Numbered from the stretch's first letter, positions 12,420 to 31,406 are shown. The stretch: DNA of 64,000 bases from Whitmania pigra (GCA_021613335.1 JAJTWR010000308.1:1632001-1696000); one strand, 5' to 3'. A program made the numbers and translations. The notes: generated by a model from the letters alone, not told the origin.

Positions 12420-12857
12420 CTATTATTTGAAGCTATCATATAATCAACGGTAATTTCAGTTAAAACTAAAAATATAATAACTTTCTTTTGGCAGTTGGCG
12501 GCCACCGGCCCAGTCCAAGCCTGGTGGGGGCGCTCGCTGCAGTGCAACTTTGCGTTAGCCTGATACCAATGGGAGTTTCAGAAATTGTTTTGACGTTTTC
12601 ACGCTTTCACGAATGTTGTTTATCTTTGTCTATATTAGAACAATCACAACCAGTCTCTGATAAAAAGTTTTAAAATACCTTAATAGAGTGTAATCCGTTT
12701 TAAACCACAATAAGTTCGTCAACAACACTGTAGTATTAGTAGCCACTGCAGAATCCGTATCCTGACTGGCAGCAGTGGTGGTGGGCTCACTGAGTTCACC
12801 GAGCTGGCAGCATCATAAACCAGGTCTGGATGGCAGACGTATCAGACGATAGCTCAT

Positions 12858-13047
12858 GGGCGTGCAGGTTAGCGGAATGGGTTTCGTGCCTGCATACGGC
12901 GGTAATGGCAACAGTCGTAATGTGTCGTGTTCGAAACCCAGCCTGCACTGCCGCCAGCGCCTTGGGAAGGAGCGCTTTATAAATGGTTAGAAGAAGCGCC
13001 TCTGACGCTATGCATATGGCGCTATATAAATGAAGTTACAATTACAA
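12858..13047 (+). repeat. SINE inserted in hAT copy 1
   Basis: About 190 bases with a tRNA-like head (GCAGGTTAGCGGAATGG as A-box region, GTGTTCGAAACCC as B-box), a body with GGAGCGCTTTATAAAT and AAGCGCCTCTGACGC, and a 3' tail of ATTACA repeats. hAT copy 2 lacks it at the matching point (about 46680), which gives an exact empty site. Comparison shows insertion at an AT with at most 2 bases duplicated. Related copies are at 422-590 and, as a tail only, near 50395. Confidence 0.8.
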
Positions 13048-13629
13048 TCTGCCCTTCTCCACCCGCCGCTCTTGGCTAGCTTGTGAGTGTGACCTGTTTT
13101 ACCAATGTCGTAAAAATTAGGTAACCCTCATTTTGGCGCCCCTGTATCTTGGCGCCCGGGGACATATGTACCCCCTTGCCCCCCCCTAGCTACGCCTCTG
13201 TCCAAGTGTCTTCCAAATATTCTATACTCGGTTGGGAATTTTCAGGGAATAAATATGGCAGCTGCTCAAACAATGAGACCAAGTTGGATACAGTTACAAA
13301 AGCCAGCATAGAAATCATCCTCATTTATGACCAAATTCCTCTGGAAAAGATATTGCAATCCGTTGGTTTGGATATTCAGAGGCTCTGACAACAATGAAAA
13401 AACAACATTTTGATTTTAATGCGGGTAAATGGTATTTGAAGGGTTTAATAGCTGACAACTCAAAGTCTGTCATAATTGATAAGCATTGGACTTCGACGTT
13501 CGGTTTTATTCGAGTACGTGCGTAATCGGAAATGGGTAACAGTCCCCGAGGAGGCGGGAAGTTCGAGTTCGATAGGGATTGCCAGTTTGGCGATTCTGCA
13601 GGCGAATATGTACTTTGCAGAGATTAGCG

Positions 13630-14190
13630 ATATATTTCAGTAGCGTTTCAGTTTCGAAGTATTTGGCCGCCAATAAAGTTTCGGTTCATCTTTATATAGT
13701 TGGAATAGTCTTACAACAATATTAATCACAACTGCCTCTTCACCTTCTTCTATGTCATCTTCAGAGACATAGTTCCATTTGTGAACCTTTACTTTGGACC
13801 AGTTCTGGTATACGTAGGCAAAAGTAGAAATAGCTTCTGGAGTGAGATTCATTCTTGAAATAGAGAGAATGTTGCCTGAAGCCGAGAACATTATTTCTCT
13901 AGAAGTAGAGGAAAGGGGGCAGAAAAAATTCTCTTGCAAGTCTGGCAAGGAAATGCATGGCATTCTGTAGCTGCTTCAAATAAATCAAAAGTTCATAAGT
14001 TACCTGAAAGCGTTCGACCGGCTTATGTAAGGTGAGATAGAGAGCTATTTCTCTTTTAAGCTGAGAAACTTCGTTTGTTGCCTCATCGTCAGATAACTCA
14101 AGATGTTGAAGCCTTCTTACACCCTAAAATCTGCTTTCATTTATTGCAAATGACCTCATCTTTAGACGAATGTCCATTGTCCACCAACTT
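13630..14190 (-). pseudogene. hAT transposase C-terminal relic (different family)
   Basis: Two broken minus-strand frames (14150-13990 and 13963-13637) read EVSQLKREIALYLTLHKP, then CISLPDLQENFFCPLSST, then FSASGNILSISRMNL and VYQNWSKV. These match the hAT dimerisation domain order (linker, L-P-x-L, S-T-S-E-R-x-F-S-x-S-G-x-I-L, L-x-x-N-W). It is clearly distinct from the neighbouring 10.8-kb hAT family and is a dead fragment. Confidence 0.7.
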
Positions 14191-14437
14191 GTGCTTCCCT
14201 TTCTCACTCAATACAAATTCCAGAGCCATTACTTAAAATATATCTAAAAGATATAAAATAACATTAAGCCTCTTAAAATATATAAAAATTATGTTATGAT
14301 ATTATAACAGTTTCTTAATCGTATTATTAAGAATTATTATTTGTATAATCGTATACTTATATTTTTATTAGAGCGTTGTTGTCCTAACAACGTGTTGAGA
14401 ATGATTATTTAGGCACCTCTGTAGATAAGTAAAACAA

Positions 14438-14740
14438 TTAACTATTGAAAGAAATAAAACTTATATTTATCAAACTCACCGAGGTGCCTGCGAATCTGAG
14501 AATAATAAGCTGTGGTTTGAGAGTTGTTCCAAATATAATCTTCCGATCAAGAATAGATTGGAATAGACATGTCTTGATGATGGCCTGGTATTGTGATTCT
14601 CTTTGAAGTGTGGCTCGCATATGTTGTACAATCTACGCGCTATACCGAAAATGAAACCAAACTCTTCAATGGACACATTTCGAAAGATCAAAATATGGCA
14701 GCTGTGATGTGGCGGCAGTGTGGCAGTTATATCATTCACA
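14438..14740 (-). CDS. Putative first exon of a transcript divergent from USP7
   Basis: A minus-strand open exon ends at a good donor (CACCTCG followed by GTGAGT at about 14482). The start-proximal DNA is GC-richer (GCCGCCAC, GCTGCCATATTTTG), as near a promoter. The ATG at 14620 gives MRATLQRESQYQAIIKTCLF and stays open to the donor in phase 0. A plausible next acceptor lies near 14410. I recognise no family, and this could be a non-coding 5' exon. Confidence 0.25.
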
Positions 14741-15479
14741 AGATCGTAATTAATTAATAAACAAAAAAATTTATCGGTAAAATTTGAATATCGATAAACT
14801 ATTTTGATTTTCTATATATAAATGGTTTCAAGTCCATAACGTGAGTACTTAATAAAACTACAAGCTATATAATATAGAATCCTAAAAATGTTTTAGGTGA
14901 TGAATTTTCAAGATCCCTTTTGGATCCCCAATGTGCGCAGCAAACGATGTCAACGGTTATTGATCTAATAAAGCGTGTTTAGCTCGGAGACATGAAATAT
15001 TAGTTATTAAATTTTAATATATTCGTTAGGGTTAATCATTGACCTTACGCTAACCTTGCGCAAAATTGCAAAGGCTATTCGCATCTTGGATTGCAACGCA
15101 ATAAAACTCAAGCCGATTGAAGATATAATGTGAATAAAATTTAGAGTGATGTAATTGATAGCAACTATTTATAGTAATATAATGATTATCTCAGTCCATT
15201 ATTCATGGATCTGCTATGAAGTCGAATCGCGATGCAGCAGATATCATTTGTGTCAGTTGGTACTACGAGATCGTATTTCTGCTTAATTTCTAAATGATAA
15301 ATTAATAATTATTTTTTGTTTTAATTTAATAAAAAATTCAATTAAAATAAGGAAAGTATCTGAAAGTAGATAATTTACAAATTTTGTTACAATTAAAGTT
15401 CTTTAAATTCTAAAAGTATTGAAATTTTTGCATAAAACCAGTATAATTTAAATTTGAAATGGATGCGATTTAAAAATAT

Positions 15480-15760
15480 GTCGAAAAATATATAATTCGC
15501 TGCCGGCCATTTTTGCCGTGTTTGTTTTGTTTGATTGCTCTCTGTAATGAGACGCGCCTTTTTTGCAAAGTCAACGTTTCCAGTTTGTGACATTTGAAAA
15601 CAAATTAGCTGTTTGGTTCCCTGAGGTCGGGGTTGTCTTTGTCGAGATTGGGCGGATTTCGAGCAAATACGCAAAATTAGAGGTGCCTGTTAAGAGTCCA
15701 GCAATTGGACAAGGGGTTGATTGTAAAAAGGGAACTGACTTTGAGGCTTATACTAAAATC
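15480..15760 (+). promoter_or_regulatory. USP7 5' UTR/promoter region
   Basis: GC-richer stretch (GCTGCCGGCCATTTTTGCCG near 15500) in AT-rich surroundings, just upstream of the USP7 start. An open frame from 15563 is in phase with the chosen ATG. No TATA box is evident. A transcript start here is inferred only. Confidence 0.35.
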
Positions 15761-23032
<7,272 letters not shown>

Positions 23033-23330
23033 AAGGATGTGCTGGGTTGCGTTGTCTTTGTAAATAGTTAGGCATGTCTTCGATAAATATGTTTTTCATG
23101 CTCATCTGCTCAGAAGTCTGAAAGATTTTAATTAGTAGCACGACAGGCTTTGTCACACCACAGCTTCAATCAGTTCGATGACATTAAAACGGATGCTTGC
23201 TTGACTGATTCTGGAGATGTCGCCTATGTGGTTTAATTGTTTTACGTGAGGCCATGTTTCAAAGACATTGGAGTGCAACCTTCTATATGATAATAAAGTT
23301 TGGAATACGTTCAACATCGTCTGCCCACCC
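23033..23330 (+). terminator. USP7 3' UTR with polyadenylation signal
   Basis: Non-coding sequence follows the stop codon, with a canonical AATAAA at 23292-23297, about 260 bases downstream. This fits a short 3' UTR ending near 23310-23330. Confidence 0.7.
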
Positions 23331-23709
23331 AGCGAATTGAACTGGATGTTGGATTTGTTGTTTTTTTTTTCGGGATGGTCATCGTATTCATCATTGTTAT
23401 TTAGTCATCGAAAGTTGCTTACAAGTTTGTCTTCATAACTAATACAGGTGCACTTGTATCTCCGACCGAGAGAGTCTTGTTACATTTTTTTGACGTTTGT
23501 GGGCGTGCTGCACAAATTTTTTTATTTCAGCAGATATTTAAAGTGCCTATTTTTCTAACCCTAAATCCCAGTATGTCAAGGCACTGTAACACTCATAGAT
23601 AGTCAAATAAAATGAGATAATGTGAATTAAAAAAAAAAATTAAATTCAAGATTACGAAAGTAAAACAGCAATAGGTTAATAATTAAAGTAGAAGCAGTTT
23701 AGTTTTATT

Positions 23710-23811
23710 ATGAATAGCATTGATGCTACAGGTGAGTCTTTAGTTGAAGGCCGAAAAGCTCAGGTATGGCAGCAGTTCGAATATGAACTGGGAAGGGCAT
23801 TCCATGTGTTG
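23710..23811 (+). CDS. Putative isolated first exon
   Basis: ATG at 23710 opens 34 codons (MNSIDATGESLVEGRKAQVW, then QQFEYELGRAFHVL) up to a donor GTAAAT. The composition looks coding, but I could not find a matching next exon before the transposon at 24589. Function is unknown. Confidence 0.3.
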
Positions 23812-24276
23812 GTAAATAAACTTTATTTTGAAATACTGTAACCATTTTTAATAAAATTAACTAAAGCAGTTGTCACTTTAACCAAATTTATATTTTATGA
23901 AAGAACTTATAAAAGATATATGTTACCTACTGTGAAAGTATCTGTCCAATCATAACGCTAAAATTAACTAAAACATAAAAATTAATCAGCCCGGCGTCGA
24001 TCAAGACACGGGTTTGTAAATATGTATCCGGTCCTCATTGAAAAATTAAGTTCCCGGTTCTTGGTGTTCAGATTGTACCCCTATGCGTTTCATTTAATAT
24101 TAATGCAGAGACTTTTTTGCAAAGTAAGTTTGAACAATATCAATTTTATTTATTTTAAATTTATGCATGTGAACGTTCTAAGTCAAAAAACACTTTTAAA
24201 TTATTAAGATTAAGATGTCTTTAAAATATACTTTTTATCCAATAAAAATTAATGAAATTACACTTTTTTTTATTTT

Positions 24277-24522
24277 TCAAGAGCCCTGACTAACGATCGA
24301 CACTTCCACAAATGTTGGTAGGTTGTATAGTCTTTCGTGTTGGCCGACACGTGTTTTGTCTGCTCTAAGCACAACTTGGAAGTCGTCACTTGGAATTTGT
24401 TCAAGAATACTTCTACCCGGTAGACATAAGTTCAGACAAATGAAAATGCAGAGAAAATTATAGATCCATATGGCAATCAAACAAAAGAAACGTCTTCCCT
24501 GAAATCCGCACCTATTTAACAT
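24277..24522 (-). pseudogene. Transposon protein fragment, possibly Helitron-like
   Basis: A minus-strand open frame ends at a stop at 24277-24279. Its C-terminal half reads SDDFQVVLRADKTRVGQHER then LYNLPTFVEVSIV. The D-x-x-Q-R-x-Y-N-x-P-T-x-x-E-V pattern recalls the region before the Rep domain of Helitron proteins. It has no neighbours supporting a full element. Confidence 0.35.
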
Positions 24523-24588
24523 TTACTAGAGTCCTAAAGGTTTCATCAATATCGTTCTCGTCTATTATCTTATCTATCATCGCCGTTA

Positions 24589-25991
24589 GGGGCCGTTCAC
24601 ATATTATATAACGCAAAAATGTCAATTTTTTACCCTCCTTTTTTTTACCCCTCATATAACGTTATGTAACATTTGTGGGAATCCTCCCCCCTCAATATTA
24701 CATAACAAACCTGTGTACGCCCTCCCCCCCATTGTAGGTTCTCACTAAACATAACTTTTAGACAAACACGGTATATTAGTACTAGTAAAATTGAAAATCG
24801 TTTTTTCTATATTAAACAACACATGCTTTCAACGTTAGTTAAGTTAAAGTTTGTACAGTTCACTCCCATGGCAAGCAACTGTCCTTCACAGTCCGGAATC
24901 CAGATGATAGAGTAGCCTCTGGACATGATTGCAGCCCAGATGTGTCAACGTATTCCTTGTCCATCCATTCTGCATCTTCTGACATCCCTTTAAAACAACC
25001 AGTATTTTTTCATTTAATACCCTGCATGCCATTTAAATATTTAAATTTTAAGTAATGGATTAATTAAATCTGTAGTTTAAACTGATAGAAATGTTAAAGA
25101 GTTAACAGATACATTTATGTATTACAATCTAATTATGTAATATAATAATATAATATATGACAACGTAATCCAACCATGTATAATTCACAGGTCCTGCATA
25201 TCAATATTTCAACATTTATACATTTATAAGGTCACATTTTTTGCAATATATGTTAATTCACACAACAAATCTAAAGTGTTTCAAGGTCATACCTTCTGCA
25301 ATTATAGCCATCAGTTCCCGTTGTCTCCTTGCTGCTATACGCACTGGCCTTGTGTGTGGGATGTCATTCACTTTCACTCGAGGATGCACTTCCTTCTTGG
25401 TGTCAACTTGTGGCCAGCAGCAATTACAAAATTATGATCTGGCAGTCTGATTTGATATTCCATGTTCATGACCACAGTTGACTGTTTATTCGCTGCAGGC
25501 AAACCTAAAGGAACCTTAGCCCTGTCGTCCTGACTTATGCAAGCAACTTCATGCGGTCCAAGCAAACTGCAAAGCTGTAAAAGCGATTCATGAGTAGCTC
25601 TTGCAAACTTATTATCAGCATGATGTCTATGTTCGCTATTTTCATCACGTCGAAGTTTTACGTTGACTGTGTTTACATGCCTTTTTCCTTGAGTTGTCAC
25701 CCAGCTGCGTGGAATTAAACGAAGGTATGTCCCACACCGACTCAGATTGAAACCTATTTCTTTTAACTCACGTGACATATCGTCAAGTAGTATGTGAGCT
25801 ATTTATAGTGTGTTCTATTTCAGACATGAAAATAATGTTCATATAAAAAAGATTTGAATTAACTGCTCGTGCTTTTTTGAAATTGTTATATAACATCTGC
25901 TCAGACCCCCTTCCTCTCCAATATAACAAAAATAACAAATTTCCATACACCCCCCTCCCCCTTCGACGTTATATAATATGTGAACAGCCTC
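24589..25991. mobile_element. DNA transposon with 25-bp TIRs and TTA target duplication
   Basis: Inverted ends GGGGCCGTTCACATATTATA at 24589 and the complement of GAGGCTGTTCACATATTATA ending at 25991 agree over about 25 bases with two mismatches. TTA flanks both sides (24586-24588 and 25992-25994). Subterminal DNA is rich in C-runs (CCCCCTCC) and further TATAACG/TATGTAAC blocks. A 3-bp T-W-A target is usual for PIF/Harbinger, but the encoded protein (25374-25778) has no Harbinger motif I recognise. The element was inserted into the left margin of the metalloprotease tandem repeat. Confidence 0.75.
25374..25778 (-). CDS. Transposon-encoded protein (fragment), DDE-like, family unclear
   Basis: An open frame of about 134 residues lies inside the TIR element. 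Blocks include LKEIGFNLSRCGTYLRLIPR, GKRHVNTVNVKLRR, a C-proximal acidic block ACISQDDRAKVPLGLPAANK and LPDHNFVIAAGHKL. The S-Q-D-D-x-A-x-V-P-x-G block, hydrophobic then acidic, would suit a catalytic aspartate of an RNase-H fold; that is inference. A decayed relative of the part just upstream of this protein lies at 37990-38281. The N-terminal part is missing or separated by an intron. Confidence 0.5.
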   Translation of the reverse strand: MSRELKEIGFNLSRCGTYLRLIPRSWVTTQGKRHVNTVNVKLRRDENSEHRHHADNKFARATHESLLQLCSLLGPHEVACISQDDRAKVPLGLPAANKQSTVVMNMEYQIRLPDHNFVIAAGHKLTPRRKCILE

Positions 25992-26684
25992 TTACCATTA
26001 GTATCATTTTTATAAGATCAATCATATTTTCCTACTGGAACAGACCACTCATCATTCATCAGTTCACTTTGTCTATGCACATTTATCATATTTAAACTTT
26101 TATTTAAATCTATTATTTGGTATTTTTTCTTGAAACAAAAACTAGTTGAGTTGAAAATAAAATGAATTTGCAAATGGACATATTTATTAACGTACAATCA
26201 ACGGGAATAATTATCGGAATAGCAAATCGGCACATTTATTAAGGTACAATTGATATGTTATCAGGAAAAAATGGTTCACAATTTAAAAATTCTAAAGCGA
26301 AAATTTGTAAATTCTAAATTCTTGAATGGCTGGTAATTTCAATCTTAATTTTCAACAAAAACTGCTTTAAAGGCGGACGATGAACTTACACCGAGATAAA
26401 GCTTTAAATTCCGTAGCAAGGCATGGAGCGATGTTACATTTTTTAGTGTCAACTGGTTTTTTTTACTATATTTTGTATTGTAATATTTTGAGCTCTTCAA
26501 AGAAGTAATTTCTATTTTAGTATTTTGCCCAATTCTAAAGAAAACCATATTTTGATAATCAGTCACAGAAGAATTATGTATTTTCATTCTGTTTCATGAG
26601 ACAATATTAAAAGAAATTAATTATTTTTATTATTTAAAAATTTATAAGCTCCATTTATATTCCGAAGAAATATTTTTTCTCTGT

Positions 26685-29600
26685 TTATTTGCAGGATTGA
26701 CAACATTTCGTTCTAATGTCCTGGTCGCATAAAACCCCTGGATTTCTTGTTAGATATTCTTTACACCAGGAAACACGATCTCCATATTCGCAGCCTACGA
26801 TTTTTGAAAAAAATAAAAGCTATTAAATTATGTTTAACAACATTTTCATGCAGACTTTTTAATTTCATTTACAATTCATCAAAATCGCTTTAATTATAAC
26901 ATAAATCATACATCATGCAGCTAAATAAAAATGGATGTTAACAAAATCTGAATTACAACTTATTTATTAACCTTTTTTTGAAGGATTATATTTTTTCTTA
27001 CAAGACAGACAGCATGTGTCTTTCATTTGGTAACAGTCTATGAATTTTTCTCCGGGGCACCAATCGGCTTCCTTGCATTCGACTATCTCAGGTATATTCA
27101 CATCTGGTGTAACTTAAAAAGTTTGAAGGTTTATAATTAAGTAGCCATTTTCACTGTCTTACAAATTAAGCGCTATTTTAAAAATTCCACTAGTACTTGT
27201 AATAGTACGTAAAAATGACATATTAGTTTCATACATTTTTACACGAAATTGAAAACAAAAGTTACTATTAAAAATGGGTGCTCGAGTGTCATAAACACAA
27301 TTCTTTCTCATGCACCACTTGTTGTCACCACAAGAACTTCCATCTGCTGGCGTTAAACCCCAACAAGAATTGTCTTCAGGATTCCAGCAATAGATTCTTT
27401 GACACATTTTGCTATAATCCTGTTCATTCTGGTGATCATAACAAATGTTCGCATATGAAAAATAAAAAGTAGTGATTTAGACTAATAGCCACTATTTTAA
27501 TTACTTCAAATCATTTTGCAATCTTATCATAGAAGAAGTATACAAATTTAAAATGAATTTATACGTGTGTTTAAAATGTACCTTGAAATAATTTCGACAC
27601 AAGGCCGATGATTCTCCGTAATAAATCTTGCATTGTTCATCGTAATTATATTGCAAACCAGGGAGCATTTTGAGGTTTTTGAGATACGTTGTCGAAGGTT
27701 TGTTGAGTAAACAATTGTTGTTTTCACTAAAATAAAAAATAAATATTATCATTCACTTCATATTTAATTACTATCCGGATATTTTTTTGTTTATTATTGG
27801 TTGTCAACGCCTTCGATAATAGCAAATAATGGCGGATGTTTCCATAATTTCAAAAGTTTATATTAAATGTAAAAAATTTTAAAAATAATAGTTAGTCTTT
27901 TATATTGTAACTTTAAATTAATCGCCTACCTTTTTAATTTGTTGAAAAACGTTCTCAATTCTGTTATCGAACAGCGCGAGAACTTAAATAAGTTATTTAT
28001 GTTTAATCCTAGTTTTGTTGCCGACATGATGTAAGAATCGTCATCGTTGCAACCGGCCTTCCGTCGTGATTAAGCCCAAGGCTTAAGAAAATATTAATTG
28101 TACGTTATTTAATAAATTGCTTTTAAGAAGTACAAAATAAACAAATTGATTAATTAATTTAAAAAAGTACTTGTGACCAAGTTCGTGGACAGTTGTGTGC
28201 AGAGTGAAAAAATAATTGCTGTCTTCAACAATGTTAATTCCCGTAACAGTGCACGCTGAACTCAAATATCCGTAGCCGGCACCGCTGACCATCTTATCCC
28301 TGGAAAGTTTTAATGTTAATATTTTAAATGGTATATAGCGACAATAAATTAAATCTATTTTAATTGAAGAAAACAAGCATTACCCCGTAAAAATAACGCC
28401 GATATCAAATTTCGGTGTGATGGGTTTTTCAGAAGCCCAGTCATTCACAATCCATTGTCGCAGCAGGCTCAAAGCGTAATCGGACTTTATTTTACCGTAA
28501 TTTGTTACAGCTTTGCTATAGTCACCAAGAGCAGTTGAATCCTAAACAATAAATTTGATAAAACGTAAATTTGAACAAATATTATCAATAAATTACTAGT
28601 TCATTAAGTAATATCCAGCGCTTAATCCATATTTTACTTAAGAGTCAAGTGTGCATGTTATGGTCTGAGTCACCTGAAAACCTTAGTGCGTTTTTTCTTG
28701 CGACGAATTTTATTAACCAAAGTCTTTTAGGACCGAATCAAATGTTTGAAAATAGATTTAGTTAAAATGTTGAACTTAACCAACTTCTGCAATGTAATAT
28801 CCGATCAAATCACACGTTATCCAAATTCCTGGTAAGTCAACCGTTTCGTAAACTTTCCTTGCCTTTGCAATAATTATTTAATGTGAATATTTGTGAAAAT
28901 AATACAATATGTTTAATATCATTATAAGATAACAACGTAATCGATTACAAACAGGAGAGTTACCTCATCAATGACGTGGGCAAAATACAACTTAATGTAA
29001 CTCAAAGCTTTTGTTTTATCTTGTCCAGCTAGTTTGAACCATCTGAAATCATTTTAAGAATTCACACTAAAATCTATAAAAATAAATTTTAAAAAATAAA
29101 TATGACCAACCTTTGTTTTAAATTTTCGCTTAATTTAAAAGCTTATAATACAAAAATTACCAAACTACCCTTATCCGGATGAATCTTATCAAATACTTAG
29201 AGCAGGATACTATAAACAAATTGATAAAATATTATTGATTAACTATGTTTAGTTTTCTAAATATTTAATTTCAAAAAGTGGAATTTTTACATAAATCTTT
29301 CATTTTCTGAGCTACATTCCTAAAAAACCATGAATTACAAATTATTAAGTTTTATATAATAAGAGAAAGTTAGGCAAACAAATTTTCTAAATGATATTGC
29401 TCTATCTCATTTAACATGTCATAACATTAGTTATGACACATTGTGTGTGGCCGATTTTCGAAAAAATCAAAATTTGAAAAGTTGGATGACCATGTAAAAA
29501 TGATAATATCTTATAAACTATTGGTTACATCTGACCAATATTTTCAAAATATAATTTTGTATTTCCCCGTTATACAGATCACTAATTGTTGAATCACTTT

Positions 29601-30398
29601 GGTGGAAACTTTTTTTATAAATTGATTGAGTTCATTTGATCCGACCCTGTAGTATTTACTAAAGGTGCACCATTGAAGTGTAAATTGAACTACAGCTATT
29701 AAAAAAATACATTCCTTAATGTTATTAAATAACAAGTAACATAAAATGATTGTTAGTTACGATGCCGCATGCGTTATAAAAGTAACCAGTTCTTACTTTT
29801 TATAAGAAGCATGGTCAACGAAGACGAATATTTCAACGGTGTATGTTTCTTTGCCCCGTTTTAAAGCATTGATTTTATTTTTCTCACTTTCTGAAACTTG
29901 AATTTGATCATTTGAAGTGGCTTTTCCTGCAAGAATGTAAACTTTATACAGTCGTTATATTAAGTAGAGTGCATCATAAATTTATATCATAATTAATTAC
30001 TTGAATGTAAATTTTATTATTTAAATTAATTCTGCAGTACTTTTTAACTAATTAACATTAGTATGAAAATACATTGAAAGATTAAGGGTTGTAATAGTGA
30101 CCTCATCATTGAAAGTTTTTAATCAAGAAGTTTATATTAAATAATATTTTAAAGAATTTACTTGATGACGACGATAGGGCATTGTAAGTAAATATTTTGT
30201 TGATATATTTTGTAGCATCAATTTAAATTTTTTTAAATATTTGCCAGTATTTAATAAATATAATTAAGTACTAAGTAATTAATAAAGTAAAAATGATAAA
30301 CTTTTAACAATTTAAAAAACATCACCATCAATGACATTTCTCTCCTTGAAGAGTGATAATGATAACAACGCAAAAATTAACAATAAGGTTGAATTCAT
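26685..30398 (-). pseudogene. MP1: secreted reprolysin-like metalloprotease, frameshifted
   Basis: Eleven minus-strand exons: 30398-30326, 29926-29797, 29042-28964, 28862-28785, 28541-28384, 28299-28171, 28081-27930, 27726-27582, 27428-27266, 27112-26972, 26794-26685. In order: signal peptide (MNSTLLLIFALLSLSLF), short spacer without a classical prodomain, metzincin catalytic domain starting YTVEIFVFVDHASYKK, zinc site of HExxHxxGxxHD type split by the exon 6/7 junction, an ADAMTS/ADAM cysteine-rich block (CQRIYCW, DGSSCGDNKWC), then two six-cysteine ShK/PLAC-like modules. One base is missing near 28058-28061 compared with MP2, just after the zinc site. This shifts the frame and brings an early stop, so only the front of the catalytic domain can be made. 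A sequencing error is the alternative. Confidence 0.8.
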
Positions 30399-31322
30399 GC
30401 TTGAATCACTAAGCAATTCAAATCAAGCCTCGAATCAAGGTATCGAATGAAAGCTGGTTATTTAAATTATTTCTCTTTGCGTGGTTATCGATTGATTCGG
30501 TACGAATTGAGTAGAAATCCACGCTTCGTTTGTTGTCGTTTGTCAATGTTTACATAAAGTTTCATAATAATTAATATTAAAAATATCCATTTTTACTTGA
30601 TATTGTAGCTATCGTTAGCTGTATAATCGTATCAGATTAACATAGAATATAACTACAGGTTTTTGTACAGATCTATATCATATTTAAAATGTATATTTAT
30701 GTATTTATTTTAAAGAATTATGCACATTTTTCCTATGGGAAAGTTTTAAATTTAATTTCAATTCAAACATTGCGATGAAATAAAATCCATACAAAAATTA
30801 AAATCTATTATTTCTATGAATGGAAAAGTCACACATCGAAGTCCTTAAATCAGGAAATGACAGTGAAAGAGATGTTATAGACTGATTTTATTGAAAACCG
30901 AACCGATTTGTTGGCATGACATTTTCGAATGTTGCTTCTTCGATTCATAGGCGGAATCATCATGATATCATCATATGCAATCATCATATAGATCATGATA
31001 TGCAAAAGGTGAAAACATGGTTTACATTTCCTTTGTAAGTAAGTAAGTTACACAGAAAGACATGAAAACATAATTCATTGAAAGCGATGCATCGTCTTCG
31101 TCGTCATCTTCATTTCGGTGACCATTGCTTGAAGAGGCCACTTCCTATGAAAAGGAGTCGAGTCGAATGATTTCCACGCAATTTGTTGAATCCGCCCTGA
31201 GAAATTTCCAACTCCAAACTTTCTTCTTTTGTTTCTCATTCTTGATAGGTTTTAAAATTTAAAATATTTTTTAAGGAATCGGCCATGTTTCTACTAGAGA
31301 TTACTGAATTTAATTATTTCAG

Positions 31323-31406
31323 AGTCTGCTCCATTCAATGTTCCACAGGTGTGCAACGGGCGCTGAAGTCTGAAAGATCAGAAACAAGAAATTATTCTCT
31401 GATCAG
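31323..31406 (+). CDS. Putative plus-strand exon in repeat unit 1
   Basis: Acceptor TTATTTCAG and donor GTGGGC bound an 84-base open segment (CSIQCSTGVQRALKSERSET and a few more residues). The matching segment in unit 2 (36980-37063) keeps both splice sites, the length and the frame. Near-identity of the units makes this weak evidence for coding. Confidence 0.25.

Larger units (their letters stand above)
10815..13200 (-). mobile_element. hAT transposon copy 1 (ZMYM1-like hAT), TIRs and 8-bp TSD intact
   Basis: The ends are inverted repeats, CAGAGGCGTAGCC at 10815 and GCTACGCCTCTG ending at 13200. They are flanked by a perfect 8-bp duplication TCCAAGTG (10807-10814 and 13201-13208), the hallmark of hAT insertion. 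Inside are the minus-strand transposase remnant (11052-12419), a SINE (12858-13047) and GC-richer non-coding arms. The same element lies in the opposite orientation at 46530-48768. Both lack the N-terminal DNA-binding part of a full hAT transposase, so both look like internally deleted family members. Confidence 0.9.

Noticed and set aside
12488..12673. 61-residue open frame found again, almost identical, at 46888-47073
   Set aside because: It is conserved only because both lie in copies of the same hAT element. It runs antisense to the transposase and has no motif.
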